Assembly: GCA_964388085.1 (NCBI GenBank)
Contig: CAYLZW010000007.1
Coordinates: 1 to 59,969 of the forward strand
DNA from: CAYLZW01 sp964388085
GTDB lineage: Bacteria; Myxococcota; UBA727; CAYLZW01
Reading direction: 5' to 3'
Length of the DNA stretch: 59,969 nucleotides
The notes below the pieces were generated by a model. The model searched no databases and had not been told where the DNA came from. It saw only the letters and a program-made list of their open reading frames with translations. Shown here piece by piece: positions 58,223 through 59,969 of this stretch (position 1 is the stretch's first letter; each line of letters begins with the position of its first letter). A program made the translations under genes and the position numbers.

Positions 58223-59094
58223 GGGCGCGGCTCCAGGATCGGCAGCGAGCCCTTCTTGCCTGGCAGCACGGCCAGCAGGCTCCCCGAGCGCAGCCCTTCG
58301 AGATCGAGCGTGACCCAGGTGAAGCCGAGCGGCTTGAGGGCGGCGCTGATCTCGGCCGCGCGCTGCACGGCGTCGAGCAGGCGCGCCTTCGGCACCTCCA
58401 CGCGCGCGATGGAGCCCTTGCCGTCGTCCTCGTGCAGGCGCACGCGCAACGGGTCGAAGCCGAGCGCCTTGAGCGCCCGCTCGGCCTCGCCCACCCGGCG
58501 CAGGCGCTCCGGCGTGACCTCGACGCCGTAGGCGATGCGCGAGCTCAAGCAGGGGGCCGCGGGGCGCTGTGCGTTCGACAAGCCGAGGCGCTGCGCCATG
58601 GCGCGCACGTCGGCCTTGCCGGCGCCGACGTCGGCGAGCGGAGACACGACGCCCTCGTCGCGCGCGGCGCGCAGGCCGGGGCGGTGCCCGTGACCGTCCT
58701 CTGCGTGGGTACCGTCCACGACGACCGCGAAGCCACGGGCGCGCGCCAAGGCGGAGAGCTTGCCGTACAGCTCGCTCTTGCAGTGAAAGCAGCGGTCGGG
58801 GGCGTTTCGTACGTAGGCCGGGTTCTCGAGCTCGGCCGTGGTGATGACGTCGTGCGCGAGGCCGCGCTCCCGGCAGAAGGCGAGGATGTCACCGAGCTCG
58901 TCCCCATCGAGGCTCGAGGACACGCCGGTGACCGCGAGCGCCCGCTCGCCGAGCTCCTCGTGGGCGAGCGCGGCCACCAGCGTCGAGTCGACGCCCCCCG
59001 AGAGGGCGATGACGCACGAGCCGAGCGCGCGCAGCCGTTTTCGCAGGCGCTCTTCGACGACGGCGACAGGATCGAGGGCCGCTTGGCTGACCAT
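58219..59094 (-). CDS. larE: Pyridinium-3,5-bisthiocarboxylate synthase LarE
   Basis: A 291-residue PP-loop ATPase that activates the carboxylates for sulfur transfer in nickel-pincer synthesis. PP-loop SGGVDST at 32-38. Cys102 and Cys105 (RCFHCKSEL) and Cys182 (APCLSSRIAYG) are present; in some homologues three such Cys bind an iron-sulfur cluster, in others only the last is a sacrificial sulfur donor. Upstream gene of the larE-larB pair in transcription. Confidence 0.9.
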   Translation of the reverse strand: MVSQAALDPVAVVEERLRKRLRALGSCVIALSGGVDSTLVAALAHEELGERALAVTGVSSSLDGDELGDILAFCRERGLAHDVITTAELENPAYVRNAPDRCFHCKSELYGKLSALARARGFAVVVDGTHAEDGHGHRPGLRAARDEGVVSPLADVGAGKADVRAMAQRLGLSNAQRPAAPCLSSRIAYGVEVTPERLRRVGEAERALKALGFDPLRVRLHEDDGKGSIARVEVPKARLLDAVQRAAEISAALKPLGFTWVTLDLEGLRSGSLLAVLPGKKGSLPILEPRP

Positions 59095-59144
59095 GCTGAC
59101 GCTCTAGCGCACGGGATGCGCGCGGGGAAGCGCAGCGCTCGTCG

Positions 59145-59969
<825 letters not shown>

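Overview
The window is GC-rich bacterial chromosomal DNA, most likely from a deltaproteobacterial lineage such as Myxococcota (Polyangia-like). This is an inference from the very high GC3, the fused shikimate kinase/3-dehydroquinate synthase, the AgmX/PglI-type TonB-like protein, several DUF-type lipoproteins and the Fis-type sigma54 activator. No 16S or other phylogenetic marker is present, so the taxonomic call is soft. A 100-base run of N at 9999-10098 marks an assembly gap.

Left chromosomal part (1-13,796). tRNA-Asn is followed by a HEAT-repeat protein and then a tightly packed plus-strand cluster: a 1068-residue acidic protein, aroA, aroC and an aroK-aroB fusion, which supply four steps of the shikimate pathway. 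After tRNA-Ala come a coiled-coil protein, two secreted lipoproteins (one interrupted by the gap, which lies in a 15-bp coding tandem repeat) and a YkgJ-type cysteine-cluster protein.

Prophage (13,825-51,127, about 37.3 kb). It is inserted in the 3' half of tRNA-Gly(CCC) and bounded by a perfect 49-bp direct repeat. Almost everything reads leftward in tightly overlapping (ATGA/GTGA) operons. From attL to attR it carries: a tyrosine integrase with a zinc-ribbon insert; a small excisionase-like protein; a string of small accessory genes; an S24-type repressor and a secreted membrane protein, the only two rightward genes; holin and M15 endolysin candidates; tail fibre, hub and tape-measure genes; a G/GT tail chaperone pair with a -1 frameshift; tail tube and head-tail joining genes; an HK97-type capsid, protease, portal and terminase; and an early/replication region. 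The replication region holds a lambda-O-like initiator with seven iterons inside its own gene, a DnaC-like helicase loader, a ClpX-type zinc-finger protein, a Dam-like methylase, a ParB-like protein, an ASCH protein and a PD-(D/E)XK nuclease. The expected lifestyle is a temperate siphovirus with theta-type initiation from iterons and headful or cohesive-end packaging by TerS/TerL.

Right chromosomal part (51,128-59,969). After the terminator that originally served tRNA-Gly come an AgmX/PglI TonB-like protein, a glutamine-rich lipoprotein, a HExxH metallopeptidase-like protein, an FAD-dependent DAO-family oxidoreductase, moaA (molybdopterin synthesis), dinB (DNA polymerase IV), larB and larE (nickel-pincer cofactor synthesis), and the 3' part of a sigma54-dependent activator that runs off the edge.

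Points most worth a second look: the iteron origin inside the initiator gene and its operon neighbour with a stand-alone ClpX zinc domain; the -1 frameshift in the tail chaperone; the repressor whose catalytic Lys position is Arg; the membrane protein behind the repressor as a lysogenic-conversion candidate; and repeated putative integrase arm sites at both prophage ends.
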